NCBI GenBank assembly: GCA_048498155.1
Contig: JBEHYN010000068.1
Location: forward strand, 1 to 8,282
DNA from: BOG-938 sp048498155
GTDB lineage: Bacteria > Pseudomonadota > Alphaproteobacteria > Caulobacterales > Caulobacteraceae
DNA: 8,282 nucleotides
Direction: 5' to 3'
Under the pieces are notes generated by a model that was not told where the DNA came from, did not search any database, and saw nothing but the letters and a program-made list of their open reading frames with translations. Within the stretch, counting starts at the first letter, position 1, and each line of letters opens with the position of its first letter. This document shows, piece by piece, positions 6,345 to 8,282 of this stretch. Made by a program: the position numbers and the translations under genes.

Positions 6345-8282
6345 TTGAGTTTAAGACTGACATTGGCGGCCTCCGCCGCCGTCGCCGGGCTGATGGCCGT
6401 CGGCGGCGCGGCGCAAGCCGAGCAAAGCGTCGCGGCGGTGGACGCCGCTGCGCTGGACCAGGTGGTGGTGACCAGCAAGCGGGCAACCCCCGCCGCCCTG
6501 CATGAAGTCCCGGGCGGCACCAGCGTAGTGACGGCAGAGCAGATTCAGCCCCAGCGCGTCGCCACCCTCAGCGACGCCTTGGCCTATGTGCCCGGCGTGT
6601 TCGCCCAGTCGATCAGCGGCGGCGAAGGCACCTTGCTGTCGGTCCGTGGATCGGGCCTGACCAAGGGCGGTTTCACCTATGGCAATGGGGTTCAGGTCCT
6701 GTTCGACGGCGTGCCCATCACGTCGATCTATGGCACGCCTTACGAATCCTTCGAACCCAACGCCGTCAGCCGTGTGGAGATCTACAAAGGGGCCAACGCC
6801 TTCGAATTCGGCGCCACCCAACTGGGCGGGGTGATCAATTTTATCCAGCACACCGGCCGCGACAGCGATCCGCTGTTTGTCCGCCTGGAGGGCGGCAGCT
6901 ACGGCTATCAGCGCCAGCAACTGTCCTCGGGCCAGGTGGTTGGGCCGTTCGACTACTATGTCAGCCTGACCCACTTTCAGACCGGCGGCTATCGCCAGAA
7001 CTCTGCCGCCAGCAGCGGCCGGCTGTTCGCCAATCTCGGCTGGCAGATCACGCCAAACCTGAGAACTCAGGTCTATTTTTCCGATTCCCGACAGTACCAA
7101 TTGAACCAAGGCGCACTGACCTGGGCTCAGCTGCAGGCCAATCCGCAGCAAAACCCCTTCACCGGGGCGCGGGTCAATATGGGTTCGGTGGTGGTCGGCA
7201 GTAAGACGACCTGGACCGTAGACGAGCATTCCAACGTGGAGCTGGGCCTGGGCTACAAGTCCACGCCGCTACACAATGGCAACCTGCCGCAGCGCACCTT
7301 CTGGGACGTCGGCGACTGGTCGGCGCAGCTGAAATATCGCCGCAATGACACCGTGTTCGGTCACGAGGCCAAGACCACCGTGGCCTATATCGGCAACTTC
7401 GCGACCCCACACTCCGGCGCGACTGTCACCAACGACACGACCGGCGCCGTGCTGGGCAAGGTGAAATACGACGGCTCCAACAGCACGGTTCTGGTCAGCA
7501 ACGATCTGGCCGTGACGCCCAACCTATGGCTGCTCACCGGCCTGGCCTGGATCCACCAGAAGCGCATCAATTCCATTTTGAACCCGGTGGCGGCGGGCCT
7601 CAATCCCAACGCCAACCTCACCTATGACAACACCACGCCGCGCATTGGGTTTCGGTACGACGCGACGGCGAACATTTCGGTCTATGGCAATTTCAGCCGA
7701 TTGATCGAGGCGCCCCAGACCATCTCTCTGACCACCTCGGCCAATGGCGCCTATACCGGCTTCACCACCGCAGGCTTGAAGGCGCAGAGGGGCGATTCCT
7801 ACGAAATCGGCTTCCGCGGGACCTTCGACCGAGTCTCCTGGGACATCGACTATTTCAACGAGCAGCTGACCAATGAGCTGCTGACCGTCTACACAACCCT
7901 GCCCAATGTCGACCCGAGGAACCCCAACGGCATTACGGCGACCACCAATGCGGCGCCGACAGTGAAGGAAGGGATCGAAGCCGCCGCCAACGTCGTGTTG
8001 TGGCGTGACGGCGCCAGCCGCCTCTCCCTGCGCCAAGCCTACACCTGGAGCAATTTCCACTTCAAATCCCAGAACGCGGCCCTGGGCCAGGCGATCGAGC
8101 CGCGTCAGCCCCGGCAGTTCTACCAGGCGGGCCTAAGCTTCAATCACGCCTCGGGCCTGTATTCCTCCCTCGATCTGGAATCAGTGCTGACGTCCTATCC
8201 GGTGGACTATGTGAATAAGACCTTCGCCCCCTCCTACGCCATCTGGGGCGCCACGATCGGCTATGCCGATCCCAAGGGCAAA
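6345..8282 (+). CDS. TonB-dependent outer-membrane receptor, 3' truncated by window edge
   Basis: This is a 22-strand beta-barrel transporter that takes up a bound ligand using TonB energy. I chose TTG at 6345 because AAGGGG (6333-6338) sits 6 nt upstream and a 25-residue signal peptide follows (MSLRLTLAASAAVAGLMAVG, cleavage after AQA). An in-frame ATG at 6312 would add 11 residues but has no ribosome binding site. In the 646 residues present: TonB box LDQVVVTSKR (37-46), plug about 50-172 (LSDALAYVPGV, LSVRGSG, VLFDGVPI, VSRVEIYKGANAFEFGATQL, then GGVINF), then barrel strands to the edge. No N-terminal signalling domain is present, so it should not drive a sigma/anti-sigma relay. The plug resembles the FecA-like receptor group, but the ligand cannot be read from sequence. 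Probably 60-80 residues are missing. It has its own upstream region with a perfect dyad. Confidence 0.92.
   Translation, partial: MSLRLTLAASAAVAGLMAVGGAAQAEQSVAAVDAAALDQVVVTSKRATPAALHEVPGGTSVVTAEQIQPQRVATLSDALAYVPGVFAQSISGGEGTLLSVRGSGLTKGGFTYGNGVQVLFDGVPITSIYGTPYESFEPNAVSRVEIYKGANAFEFGATQLGGVINFIQHTGRDSDPLFVRLEGGSYGYQRQQLSSGQVVGPFDYYVSLTHFQTGGYRQNSAASSGRLFANLGWQITPNLRTQVYFSDSRQYQLNQGALTWAQLQANPQQNPFTGARVNMGSVVVGSKTTWTVDEHSNVELGLGYKSTPLHNGNLPQRTFWDVGDWSAQLKYRRNDTVFGHEAKTTVAYIGNFATPHSGATVTNDTTGAVLGKVKYDGSNSTVLVSNDLAVTPNLWLLTGLAWIHQKRINSILNPVAAGLNPNANLTYDNTTPRIGFRYDATANISVYGNFSRLIEAPQTISLTTSANGAYTGFTTAGLKAQRGDSYEIGFRGTFDRVSWDIDYFNEQLTNELLTVYTTLPNVDPRNPNGITATTNAAPTVKEGIEAAANVVLWRDGASRLSLRQAYTWSNFHFKSQNAALGQAIEPRQPRQFYQAGLSFNHASGLYSSLDLESVLTSYPVDYVNKTFAPSYAIWGATIGYADPKGK

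Noticed and set aside
6351..7229. - strand open frame of 292 codons opposite the TonB receptor
   Set aside because: The + strand reads as a receptor with signal peptide and plug through the same bases without a stop, so this is a shadow.
7524..8060. - strand open frame of 178 codons opposite the receptor barrel
   Set aside because: It is antisense to barrel-coding sequence and has no recognisable domain.
1..8282. CRISPR arrays, tRNA and rRNA genes
   Set aside because: No regularly spaced repeats and no tRNA T-arm or acceptor pattern were seen on either strand.

Overview
The window is GC-rich DNA, probably from an alphaproteobacterium. That guess rests on base composition, the style of the integrase and the TonB receptor, and how the genes read; no rRNA or tRNA is present to confirm it. 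It has two parts: the edge of an integrated mobile element on the left, and a sulfur-metabolism operon followed by an outer-membrane receptor on the right.

Positions 1-1855 look like the edge of a prophage or integrative island. A 5'-truncated tyrosine recombinase on the + strand runs off the left edge. Two small genes on the - strand converge on it: a 92-residue protein resembling the N-terminal part of phage small terminase subunits, and a 75-residue protein of unknown function with a clear ribosome binding site. Positions 1856-2268 carry no convincing gene. They hold small dyad symmetries and must contain the promoters for the leftward and rightward genes.

Positions 2269-6110 are a compact + strand operon that I recognise as a family 2A encapsulin locus. 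It encodes an SrpI-type HK97-fold shell protein (2269-3198), a SufS-type cysteine desulfurase with a roughly 250-residue disordered Gly/Pro/Ala-rich N-terminal extension (about 3173-5155), and an EpsC/NifP-type serine O-acetyltransferase (5160-6110). In studied relatives the desulfurase is the cargo: its disordered N-terminus brings it into the shell, where sulfur released from cysteine can be stored. The acetyltransferase makes O-acetylserine, the precursor of cysteine, so the three genes link cysteine supply, desulfuration and sulfur storage. The first two genes overlap and the last two are 4 nt apart, so translational coupling is likely.

From 6345 to the right edge lies most of a TonB-dependent outer-membrane receptor with a signal peptide and plug domain. 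The region before it holds a perfect 12-bp inverted repeat (6232-6262) that looks like an operator. A degraded match to it lies ahead of the encapsulin gene, hinting that receptor and encapsulin operon may share a regulator. The most novel-looking points are the encapsulin operon's position beside an integrase, a duplicated nine-residue motif in the cargo extension kept at protein but not codon level, and the shared operator-like dyad.
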